From positions 1 through 64,000 of the forward strand of contig ONQL01000002.1 of the NCBI GenBank assembly GCA_900319985.1: a DNA stretch of 64,000 nucleotides, in the 5' to 3' direction. The translations under genes were made by a program, and so were the position numbers. The stretch's first letter is position 1; every line of letters begins with the position of its first letter. Positions 43,219 through 51,374 of this stretch are shown here, piece by piece. Source of the DNA: an uncultured Methanobrevibacter sp. GTDB lineage: Archaea; Methanobacteriota; Methanobacteria; Methanobacteriales; Methanobacteriaceae. The notes beneath the pieces are model-generated. The model saw only the letters and a list, made by a program, of their open reading frames with translations, ran no database searches and was not told the DNA's origin.

Positions 43219-45093
43219 ATGAGAATACATAAAGAGTATCGGAGACTGGAAAATATTGAAGAAGTGAATATCTATGATGTTCATGAAAAAGAATTTTATC
43301 GAGACGCTCCGAAAGAGTTTGATATGGAAAAAATTCCATTCCAAGAGGTTATGAAAAATATCAAAACAGATGTTAACATATTCTTGCCATACAATGACGG
43401 AAAAGATTTTATCATACATGGACTGGGAAATAATGCTCTTAAAAGAGGTAATATTACTCAGGAAGATGTTGAAGGAAGATTATTAAGTAAAAGTTCCCCC
43501 ATGTTCTTTCAACTTTTATATGAAGCCCTTTTTGAAGTTTATAAAACTCGTGAAACAAAGAACATGCGATTCTTATATCATCACAAAGAGAAATTAGCCA
43601 GACTGACAAATGTTAAAATAATCTATGAAATGGGAAGAGTATTCCTTCTTTCTGACCATATTGATACAAGTGAAAGCAGCTTATACATTTCTGATGAAGA
43701 AAAACGTGAAGAAGACAAAGCCAATTTAATAGAATACTTTGCTCAAACTGGAAGTTACTATAAAATTAACGGAAAATATTCCTGGACACAAGGTATTTAC
43801 AATATAATTAACCGTCCTAGAGACGAATATGACGAATATTACAATATTGTTTTTGATTTGGCAATCCCCGAAGATAAGCCATTGACCGAAAAAATTATTA
43901 AAATTATGGATTCCGGCACATCCCATTATGAGTCCATTATCAGAATAAGAACCAATGACGGAACATTAAAATATGTTGAAATCAATTTATACTCAAAATT
44001 CGATGAAAAAGGCAATCTAATCAGCCGTTATGGATTAATGAAAGATGTGACCACATACTCACATGACAAAATAAGAAGACCTGTTGACTTCCTATTGAGC
44101 GGTTTTAAAAATAGTAAAAAATTAGCTTTGCTCATTGAACCATTAAATACCAAACAATATGAATTCTCACAGGGTTTCTATCATTTAATTGAAGAGGACC
44201 CTGAAGAGTATCGTCATTCCAGAGCAGTAGTTCAAAATATTGTGGAAGAAGATGTTATCAACAACATATTGCAGTTGGTTGATGGTCAAATCAATGAACT
44301 TGAAGAGTCATTTACATATAATGTAAAAGGTAACGAAAACAATCAAAAAATTTGTGAAATTTACTTGGAAAGATTCGAATTTGGTTCCGAATCACACAGT
44401 ATCGGATTTTTAACAGACGTTACTGAAGAAAGAACAAAACAACTGGAACTTATGGAAGCCAATGAACATCAAAAAGTATTAATTAAAGAGGTTCACCACA
44501 GGGTGAAAAACAACTTACAAGTACTAAACAGTTTTCTGAACCTTGAAAAAAGAGCATACAGAGATAAACCAACTATTATTATCGACCATATGCAATCCAG
44601 ATTATCATCTTTAGCAATTCTTCATGAGAAAACATACAATACCACAGACTTTAAAAACATCAATCTTAAAGAATACATCGAAGACCAGGACGGCCAATTA
44701 AGAAGTCTGATTGGTTTAAGAGAGGGTATTGAGTTTGAATCTGATGTTGATGGAGACTTGGTTTTGACAATTGAGGTCATTACACCATTATTATTAGTGA
44801 TAGATGAACTAACCATGAATGCAATAAAACATGCATTCCCAGATAAAAGTAAACCTAACAAAAAGATTATCAAAAAGATACATAAAATCGATAATGAAAC
44901 AGCAGAATTGATTCTTCAGGATAACGGTGTTGGAATAGATGATCCGGATAAGATTACTAAAAATCTCGGATGTGAAATTATCAAAAATCTGACAAAACAA
45001 TTAGACGGCCACATTGAATTATTCCAACATGAAAATGGAACAGGATACAAATTAACATTCCCCATTTACATGTCACACACCATTGAAGGATAA
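43219..45093 (+). CDS. Second soluble sensor histidine kinase, tandem paralogue
   Basis: A 624-residue paralogue of the preceding kinase, colinear along its full length: the same SYYKINGKYSWTQGIYNIIN PAS segment, the EVHHRVKNNLQVLNSFLNLE phospho-acceptor motif near 423-442, DELTMNAIKHAFPDKSKP, and LQDNGVGIDDPD. The N-terminal input domains differ more than the catalytic halves, so the two may sense different signals and feed the same response regulator downstream, or form heterodimers. It starts two bases after the first kinase stops, so they form one operon. Confidence 0.92.
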   Translation: MRIHKEYRRLENIEEVNIYDVHEKEFYRDAPKEFDMEKIPFQEVMKNIKTDVNIFLPYNDGKDFIIHGLGNNALKRGNITQEDVEGRLLSKSSPMFFQLLYEALFEVYKTRETKNMRFLYHHKEKLARLTNVKIIYEMGRVFLLSDHIDTSESSLYISDEEKREEDKANLIEYFAQTGSYYKINGKYSWTQGIYNIINRPRDEYDEYYNIVFDLAIPEDKPLTEKIIKIMDSGTSHYESIIRIRTNDGTLKYVEINLYSKFDEKGNLISRYGLMKDVTTYSHDKIRRPVDFLLSGFKNSKKLALLIEPLNTKQYEFSQGFYHLIEEDPEEYRHSRAVVQNIVEEDVINNILQLVDGQINELEESFTYNVKGNENNQKICEIYLERFEFGSESHSIGFLTDVTEERTKQLELMEANEHQKVLIKEVHHRVKNNLQVLNSFLNLEKRAYRDKPTIIIDHMQSRLSSLAILHEKTYNTTDFKNINLKEYIEDQDGQLRSLIGLREGIEFESDVDGDLVLTIEVITPLLLVIDELTMNAIKHAFPDKSKPNKKIIKKIHKIDNETAELILQDNGVGIDDPDKITKNLGCEIIKNLTKQLDGHIELFQHENGTGYKLTFPIYMSHTIEG

Positions 45094-45173
45094 TCATTTA
45101 ATAGAATAAAAAATTAATTTAAACTAAATTATTTAAATAAACAGATACAAACATAATTAAGTGAGTGAAAAAA

Positions 45174-45581
45174 ATGAGCGAAAGAATATTAATTGTAGAA
45201 GATGAAGCGATTACTGCATTGGATTTGAAATATAGTTTGGAAGATTTAGGATATGAAGTTATTGACACAGTTGACACAGGTCAGGACGCGATAGATGTTG
45301 CTGCAGAAAAAGTACCTGATGTCGTTTTAATGGATATTAAATTAAAAGGAGATATGGAAGGTATTGAAGCAGCTGAAGTAATATCTGAATTAAGAATACC
45401 CGTCATTTATTTAACTGCAAACACCGATACAGATACTTTTGAAAAATCTAATGTGAAAGAATCTTATGCATTTGTTTCAAAACCATATGACATTAATAAA
45501 TTAGATAAAACTCTTAAAATAACAATCAATAGAGCTAAATTAGAAGAAAACAAACTTAATGATGCAAGTGGATTCAAATAG
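45174..45581 (+). CDS. Single-domain response regulator
   Basis: A 135-residue receiver. Acidic pocket E9-D10-E11 (IVEDEA), phospho-acceptor D54 in VVLMDIKLKGDMEG, switch Thr81 in YLTANTDTD, Lys103 in FVSKPYD: all key residues are present. There is no output domain, so it probably passes phosphate or binds a partner. The preceding kinases use the HisKA_2 type often paired with such regulators. The ATG at 45174 is used; an in-frame GTG three codons earlier is the alternative. Confidence 0.93.
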   Translation: MSERILIVEDEAITALDLKYSLEDLGYEVIDTVDTGQDAIDVAAEKVPDVVLMDIKLKGDMEGIEAAEVISELRIPVIYLTANTDTDTFEKSNVKESYAFVSKPYDINKLDKTLKITINRAKLEENKLNDASGFK

Positions 45582-45587
45582 ATTCAA

Positions 45588-46232
45588 ATGACTGAGTTAC
45601 AATTAATTGAAGGCAAACCTAAAATATTTGCCATCAGTTCTGAAGAGATGATACTGTATCAAATTGAAAGTTATGTTGAAAACTATGATTACAAATATGT
45701 GGGATCAGCATCTGAAAAAACAGAGATTTTCAAAAAAATAGATGAACTGTCCCCAAATCTCATATTTTTAGATACTGAAGAAGAAGGATTGGATTTACTT
45801 GAAACAGCAACTGATTTAGAAATATTTAACGTTCCAGTAATCATTATAGTTGGAGCCCTCTTTGACAATACCATTGACAAATTATTGATGAGTAACCATT
45901 ATAGTTATCTGCTCAAACCACTTGATGAAGACGAATTGCAAAGAGCTATGGCTGTATCACTTAAAAAACATGAGCAGAACATATTAAGTGTTCAGACAGC
46001 TCAAAGGAAAATGCAGGAAAAAAATACAGAACTCCTAGTTGAAAAATCAGATTCAAGTTTTCTTTTAATTCTTTGTATTGCCTTAATCATAATAGCTATA
46101 TTAAGCAGGAATGCAACATGGCTTCAATGGGTACTTTTAATACCTACATTGGCCATGCTTATAAATACAATTGCAAGTTTAAAAAAACAGAAAGAGGTCA
46201 CTGAATATGAAGAAGATGACCTGCTTTTATAA
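45588..46232 (+). CDS. Degenerate receiver domain with two membrane helices (front part of a broken fusion)
   Basis: A 214-residue product. The receiver-like domain (1-125) keeps D62 in IFLDTEEEG and K111 in LLKPLDEDE but has SSEE in place of the acidic pair and Gly at the switch Thr position, so phosphorylation is doubtful. A short coiled stretch follows, then two hydrophobic helices (about 155-173 and 177-199) and a cytoplasmic EYEEDDLLL tail. The glycosyltransferase frame continues immediately downstream without a start codon. One inserted base near 46224 would join EEDDLP to FISIFIPAHNEE. The intact ancestor was probably one polypeptide. Confidence 0.7.
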   Translation: MTELQLIEGKPKIFAISSEEMILYQIESYVENYDYKYVGSASEKTEIFKKIDELSPNLIFLDTEEEGLDLLETATDLEIFNVPVIIIVGALFDNTIDKLLMSNHYSYLLKPLDEDELQRAMAVSLKKHEQNILSVQTAQRKMQEKNTELLVEKSDSSFLLILCIALIIIAILSRNATWLQWVLLIPTLAMLINTIASLKKQKEVTEYEEDDLLL

Positions 46233-47335
46233 GCATTTTTATTCCTGCACACAACGAAGAACATACTATTGAATCAACTGTTAGAAGTGTTTGTAGCTCA
46301 GAATATACCAAACATGGAGAATCAAATTTTGAAGTTATCGTTGTTAATGACGGATCTACCGACACAACCGGAGAAATCCTATCCAAATTAAAAGAAGAAA
46401 ATCCAGAGCTCAGAATTGTTACAAGACACCCTCCACGATCAGGAAAAGGTAAAGGATTTGTTTTAAACGATGCATTGACATTATCAAAATGAGAAGTCAT
46501 TGGTGTTTTTGATGCGGATACACAAATCAAGACAGATTTCTTAATGACAATTGTCCAATACCCCAATGGAGACAAAATTGAAGGTGTGCAATCAAGAGTT
46601 AAAATGTGGAACAAAAATGAAAACTTTTTAGCCCGTATGCAACATGTTGAATTTGCAAGTTTTGGAAATACATTGATTGGAAAAGATAATCTTGATTTTA
46701 CCGGATTTTTAGGAGGAAATGGACAATTCGTAAGAAAACAGTCAATCATAGACTGTGGTCGCTGGGACGGTTTTGCAGTAACCGAAGACTTAAATTTAGC
46801 AATTAAAATTATTCTTAAGGGTGGAAAAATTCGTTACTGTGGTGAATGTGCAGTATATCAAGAGGCAGTAACAACATGGAAAGCTTTTTTCAGACAAAGA
46901 GTTCGATGGGCAATTGGTAACTTTGAAACATTATTTGTATATTTGCCTCAAATCATTAGGGCAAAAATACCTATCGGAAAAAAATACAATATTCTGGAAC
47001 ATATTTCATTTTACAGTTTCAATTTATTAATATCCTTCGGATTTGTAATTACAATACTTAATGCTATTTCCTGGTTCATATTCAATGGTGCAACAGTTAT
47101 CAGAATGGAAGCACCGTTTATTGTTGGAATATTATCAATGTTTGCATTTTTCCCAGGAATTTTACTTGCTCTTTCAAGGGACCGCCCTACTGCTTTAGAA
47201 TATGTTAAAGACCTTGTAAAATATTATATTTACTGTTTCCATTTAATTCCATTATTCTTCATTACAATGATAACAATGCTTACTAGAAAAGAAAGAAAAT
47301 GGTCTAAAACAGAACATAACGGAGGCGAACAATGA
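46220..47335 (+). pseudogene. Processive family 2 glycosyltransferase, interrupted by TGA
   Basis: The frame reads FISIFIPAHNEEHTIEST, then VVNDGSTDTTGEIL, then SGKGKGFVLNDALTLSK, a TGA stop at 46490-46492, then EVIGVFDADTQIKTDF. It goes on to GGNGQFVRK, the TEDLNLAIK acidic motif, QRVRWAIGN and three C-terminal membrane helices. The set of D, DXD, ED and QXXRW motifs marks a cellulose/hyaluronan-synthase-like processive enzyme. The stop replaces a position that is Gly in most relatives (GGA to TGA needs one change). There is no start codon before the first motif. It therefore appears inactive as read, though the back part retains an ATG. Confidence 0.8.
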
Positions 47336-47949
47336 GAAAAGGAGACATAATACGTGGAATAGTTCTTGTAATTATTATTCTTTTCTTTGCAACAAATATC
47401 AATGGAATCAATAGTTTCTTAAGTGTTCACAGTGATAAAACTATCGATTTTGACCATAGTTCAACCATTGTACCGCAAGCATGGAATACCACAGATGAAC
47501 TGAACTTAGCAAATGAGTCTAAAACTCCTCATGCAATTACAAATAAATATGTGTATATTGACCATTGGGATGATTGGCCCGAAGATCATATCACATCAAT
47601 TTCGGAGGCGAAATTTGAATCCATGGAAAAAGGAGGATATAAAGTTATTAAAACTGAAAATTCCACTGCCAGCGGAGTACCAGTTTCAAAACAATATTTC
47701 TCAAATCCTTCAAGAGATACAAATGTGACCTGGAACCATATTGGTGTCAACTATGTTTTCCATAAAGAGGACACAAACTACCTAATACAGGTGCATTATT
47801 TCACAACCCAGGATTACAACAACACTACATTTTTAAAAGAGATAGATGATTGTGTTGAAGATGATATGAGCAATATCCACAACAATCAACATAACGAATT
47901 TATCTCAGGTGTGAGAGATGTTTACAATTTCATAATATCTCACACATAA
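47332..47949 (+). CDS. Membrane-anchored hypothetical protein
   Basis: A 205-residue protein with a single N-terminal hydrophobic helix (about 8-30) and an extracytoplasmic domain of about 170 residues rich in Asn, Thr and Tyr, with several N-X-S/T sequons. Segments such as VSKQYFSNPSRDTNVTWNHI and YLIQVHYFTTQDYNN look like a small beta domain. Its ATG overlaps the glycosyltransferase stop (ATGA), so it was made with the glycan enzyme and may be an accessory factor for export or attachment. It is not recognised otherwise and is intact. Confidence 0.65.
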   Translation: MRKGDIIRGIVLVIIILFFATNINGINSFLSVHSDKTIDFDHSSTIVPQAWNTTDELNLANESKTPHAITNKYVYIDHWDDWPEDHITSISEAKFESMEKGGYKVIKTENSTASGVPVSKQYFSNPSRDTNVTWNHIGVNYVFHKEDTNYLIQVHYFTTQDYNNTTFLKEIDDCVEDDMSNIHNNQHNEFISGVRDVYNFIISHT

Positions 47950-48059
47950 TCTTTTTATTCAAAAGACGAGTGAAAATTTAATAACTTATTTTTAAAAAAT
48001 AGACAATAATCAATCGTTTAATTAAAATAATTAAATGAAAAATAAAAAAGTAAAAGAAA

Positions 48060-48653
48060 TTATTCTTTAGGATACATCAATGGATGATTTTCACACATTG
48101 GATTTTTTATAATATTCCTTTTCAAATGATATTTCAAGAAATAAAGCATCCACTGGTTAGATAATTCCCTTAAAGACGCATCATCCAATTTTTCATGTTT
48201 TGTGAAAAAATCAAGCTGATTTCCGCCAACAACAATAGCTATCTCTTTTGTTTTTATTAACATGAAAAAATCACATCTAATATTGTGAATATTGAAGTCT
48301 TCTACAACAGATATGCTTTTTTCTTTTTTATAGTCATAGAAGAAATTATTGAGGTACTCAAAGTCAACAAATCTTATATCCTCAACATCAAGCAAAACAT
48401 ATTCGCTTAAAAGCTGACTTTTAAAATTGTATTTAGATAAAAATTCAATATCCCAAATATTATTATAAAACACTGTGAAAAAGGAATCAACTGCAAAACG
48501 AACTGTAAGAGTAAAATCTTCAGTTTCTTTAGGGATTCCAAGTTCAACATCCTGAAAATCCATATAAATTGAATCCTGAGATATTTCAATTGAAGTTAAT
48601 TTACCTGAATTAATAATTACTTCCCTAATTAATTTAAGTGATCTTCCGTTCAT
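48060..48653 (-). CDS. Hypothetical protein
   Basis: A 197-residue soluble protein beginning MNGRSLKLIREVIINSGKLT, with alternating strands (QDSIYMDFQDVELGIP) and an acidic middle. It is not recognised. It is the last of three consecutive minus-strand hypothetical genes with almost no spacing, after dapL, and may be co-transcribed with them. Confidence 0.55.
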   Translation of the reverse strand: MNGRSLKLIREVIINSGKLTSIEISQDSIYMDFQDVELGIPKETEDFTLTVRFAVDSFFTVFYNNIWDIEFLSKYNFKSQLLSEYVLLDVEDIRFVDFEYLNNFFYDYKKEKSISVVEDFNIHNIRCDFFMLIKTKEIAIVVGGNQLDFFTKHEKLDDASLRELSNQWMLYFLKYHLKRNIIKNPMCENHPLMYPKE

Positions 48654-48655
48654 TT

Positions 48656-49255
48656 TTACCCCTTTGTAAAATTATCATAAGCTCCTTCAATTTCAAACTC
48701 TTTTTCATCATCATAAGATTTATCCCATTCAAAAGGATTAATTTCAATTTGATTATTAATAGTTCCATCCCAATTGATTTCAAAATTTTCAGATTTCAGA
48801 GAATTGCAAACAATTTTGCCAATATCTAAAGCTTTATTCTCATCATTTTCAAAATCTCCAAAAGTGATTTTTAATTTATTTTCTAAGATGGCCTCTTCAA
48901 CATCTTCAAAAGTATAAAAGCAAAAACCCTCTGGAGAATAATTATTATTCTTTAGATGAACAAGCAATTCAAAGGCATCATTTACGCCCTCTTCGATATC
49001 ATAACCGCAATTATGAATAGCTACAATATTTTCATCAACCAATAACTTAAAAACTTTATCCAACTTATTGAAATTAACATTATCAAATTCATTCAAAGAA
49101 ATATCAAATTGAGAAAAATCAATATTTTCCTCAATAAACTCATCTTCCAATATTTCTATGATTTCATCCTTGTTGAAAAAACCAGATTTAGAAAGTGCAT
49201 TAATCATATATTCTATTTCTTCAACTAAATCCGGACTAATTATTTCATCGTTCAT
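48656..49255 (-). CDS. Hypothetical acidic protein
   Basis: A 199-residue acidic protein beginning MNDEIISPDLVEEIEYMINA. It contains DEIIEILEDEFIEENIDFSQ and GYDIEEGVNDAFELLVHLKN, which resemble small bacterial DUF6891-type proteins; that resemblance is uncertain. It overlaps the 3' end of the upstream gene by about 11 bases. In-frame TTG and GTG codons lie just upstream of the ATG. No function is known. Confidence 0.5.
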   Translation of the reverse strand: MNDEIISPDLVEEIEYMINALSKSGFFNKDEIIEILEDEFIEENIDFSQFDISLNEFDNVNFNKLDKVFKLLVDENIVAIHNCGYDIEEGVNDAFELLVHLKNNNYSPEGFCFYTFEDVEEAILENKLKITFGDFENDENKALDIGKIVCNSLKSENFEINWDGTINNQIEINPFEWDKSYDDEKEFEIEGAYDNFTKG

Positions 49256-49946
49256 CGTCACCAAAGATTAAAATACGAGTTACATTTCCCCTTTCGGTAA
49301 ATCCTACCATAACACGACTTTCACCAATTTTAGCCAATGCAAAGTCGTCATGAGGTTTATAACCATATCCTTTAAGTTTAGTATATGCTTCAAATGCGAT
49401 TCTAGGGTATATATTGAAATTCTTTTGGAAAGTTAAATAAGTATCTCTAAATTTCACAACGGAATTATTCTCTTTAATCAAATCGGATTTGATAACTACG
49501 AATATGTCAATTCCATCTTCAGAAACTGCATAATATGCATCATAATCAAATATAGCTGTTGCAGTCATTGCTAAAGAATGACAATCATTATAGTCTGAGT
49601 GAATATCAGGAGAATTAAATTCACCTATTTCAAACTCATCACCAATATCTTTGATTTGCTTGGACAGTTTAATTAGATTATCGCCAAATATGTCCTCATT
49701 ATCCCAAGCCCAAGACCATTGCTTTAAATCCTGAGAATAAAAACCTAAAATTTGTACAGGAAGTGAGATATCATCAAAAGAGATTATTCCCTTTTCAATA
49801 TCCAAATCACCAACTGTTTCACCAATTAATTCTGAAAGATTTTCTTGTTTGTCCAGAGCCAAAGCTCCATATTTAGATAAAACAATTTTAAATGAATCTC
49901 CTTCTTCAATAGCTATTGGTTTTTCAATTACTTTCAATATTAACAC
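49245..49946 (-). CDS. Hypothetical protein, DUF6882-like
   Basis: A 233-residue soluble protein. The QDLKQWSWAWDNEDIFGDNL stretch resembles the W-x-WAW-N signature of DUF6882 proteins, and CHSLAMTATAIFDYDAYYAV is a second conserved-looking block. The remainder is beta rich. It is directly downstream of dapL with no gap, so it is probably on the dapL transcript. No function can be given. The DUF label is from pattern memory and should be treated with caution. Confidence 0.5.
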   Translation of the reverse strand: MLILKVIEKPIAIEEGDSFKIVLSKYGALALDKQENLSELIGETVGDLDIEKGIISFDDISLPVQILGFYSQDLKQWSWAWDNEDIFGDNLIKLSKQIKDIGDEFEIGEFNSPDIHSDYNDCHSLAMTATAIFDYDAYYAVSEDGIDIFVVIKSDLIKENNSVVKFRDTYLTFQKNFNIYPRIAFEAYTKLKGYGYKPHDDFALAKIGESRVMVGFTERGNVTRILIFGDDER

Positions 49947-51182
49947 CTAAAATTCTAATTTTGAAATTCTATCCATTGCTTCTTTAGTGTTTTCCAATGT
50001 ATTAAATGCAGTCAATCTTAAATATCCTTCACCACTAGGACCAAATCCTGAACCAGGAGTTCCGATGACATTAGCTTCGTTTAATAATAAATCAAAGAAA
50101 TCCCAGGAATCCATATCATTAGGGGTTTTTACCCAGATATATGGGGAACTTACTCCACCGTAAACATCAAGACCCATATCGGTTAAGCTTTCTCTTATAA
50201 TTTTAGCGTTTTCCATATAATATTCAATAATCTCTTCTATTTGTTTTTGGCCTTCAGGAGAGAAAGTTGCTTCAGCAGCTTTTTGAACAGGATATGAAGC
50301 ACCATTGAATTTTGTGGTTTGTCTCCTGTTCCATAATGGATTAATTTCTACTTCATTACCTTCAGAATCATATCCTTTCAATTCTTTAGGAACAACTGTA
50401 TAAGCACAACGGGTTCCTGTAAAACCTGCAGTTTTAGAAAAACTCTTAAATTCTATAGCTACTTCTTTTGCACCTTCAATTTCATAAATTGAATGAGGAA
50501 CATCGTCTTCAGTAATAAATGCAACATAAGCAGCATCAAACAATATAATAGCCTTATTTTCTTTTGCATAATCAACAAATACTTTCAATTGATCTTTAGT
50601 AAGAGTAGTACCTGTCGGATTATTAGGATAACATAAATAAATTATATCTACAGGGTCTGATGGAAGTTCTGGAACAAATCCATTCTCTGCATTACATTTG
50701 ATATAAGTTAATCCTTCGTACATTCCATCATCTTTCATTTCTCCAGTTCTTCCGGCCATTACATTTGTATCAACATATACTGTATATACAGGGTCAGTTA
50801 CTGCGATTTTATTATCAATTCCGAAAATATCCTGAATATTTGCGGTGTCACTTTTAGCTCCATCACTGATGAATACTTCTGAAGTATCAAGATCGATTCC
50901 AAATTTGTTGTAATCATTTTCAATTATAGCATTGGCTAAAAAATCATAACCTTGTTCCGGTCCATACCCCATAAATGTTTCAGCATCTGCGAGTTCATCA
51001 ACAGCAGCATGGAATGCTTCAATAACTGCAGGAACTAATGGTTTAGTTACATCACCAATACCCATTTTAATAACATCCGCATCAGGATTTGCTTTTCTAA
51101 ATTCAGTTTCTCTTCTTGCAACTTCTACAAAAAGATAGCTGCTTTTCAATTTAAGATAATTCTCATTAATTTTGACAACCAT
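49947..51182 (-). CDS. dapL: LL-diaminopimelate aminotransferase
   Basis: A 411-residue PLP enzyme converting tetrahydrodipicolinate to LL-diaminopimelate in lysine synthesis. It opens KLKSSYLFVEVARRETEFRK, typical of DapL. It has MGIGDVTKPLVPAV, DGAKSDTANIQDIFG, YLCYPNNPTGTTLTKDQL, and the PLP lysine in EFKSFSKTAGFTGTRCAY near 263-280. Length matches the family. Three hypothetical genes follow it closely on the same strand. Confidence 0.96.
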   Translation of the reverse strand: MVVKINENYLKLKSSYLFVEVARRETEFRKANPDADVIKMGIGDVTKPLVPAVIEAFHAAVDELADAETFMGYGPEQGYDFLANAIIENDYNKFGIDLDTSEVFISDGAKSDTANIQDIFGIDNKIAVTDPVYTVYVDTNVMAGRTGEMKDDGMYEGLTYIKCNAENGFVPELPSDPVDIIYLCYPNNPTGTTLTKDQLKVFVDYAKENKAIILFDAAYVAFITEDDVPHSIYEIEGAKEVAIEFKSFSKTAGFTGTRCAYTVVPKELKGYDSEGNEVEINPLWNRRQTTKFNGASYPVQKAAEATFSPEGQKQIEEIIEYYMENAKIIRESLTDMGLDVYGGVSSPYIWVKTPNDMDSWDFFDLLLNEANVIGTPGSGFGPSGEGYLRLTAFNTLENTKEAMDRISKLEF

Positions 51183-51374
51183 AATTAATCCTCAAAAATA
51201 TTAATCTAATATATATTTTATTTTTGCAATATATAAATTGAATGATTAACTAATGACCGACATGAAAATTTTTCAAAACAAATACAAATATTATTCCAGC
51301 CAATATGAAAATATTTAAATTAGCTACTTTACATAAATATATTATATTATAAAATTGATAATGAAGTTGGAAAT

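Noticed and set aside
46490..46492. TGA in the glycosyltransferase as a selenocysteine or recoded codon
   Set aside because: The position is glycine in related enzymes, no hairpin or recoding context is seen, and a second lesion lies in the same gene. A nonsense mutation is simpler.
46198..46749. A 183-codon minus-strand frame across the glycosyltransferase
   Set aside because: It is a shadow of the GT2 coding sequence; the plus strand carries all family motifs.
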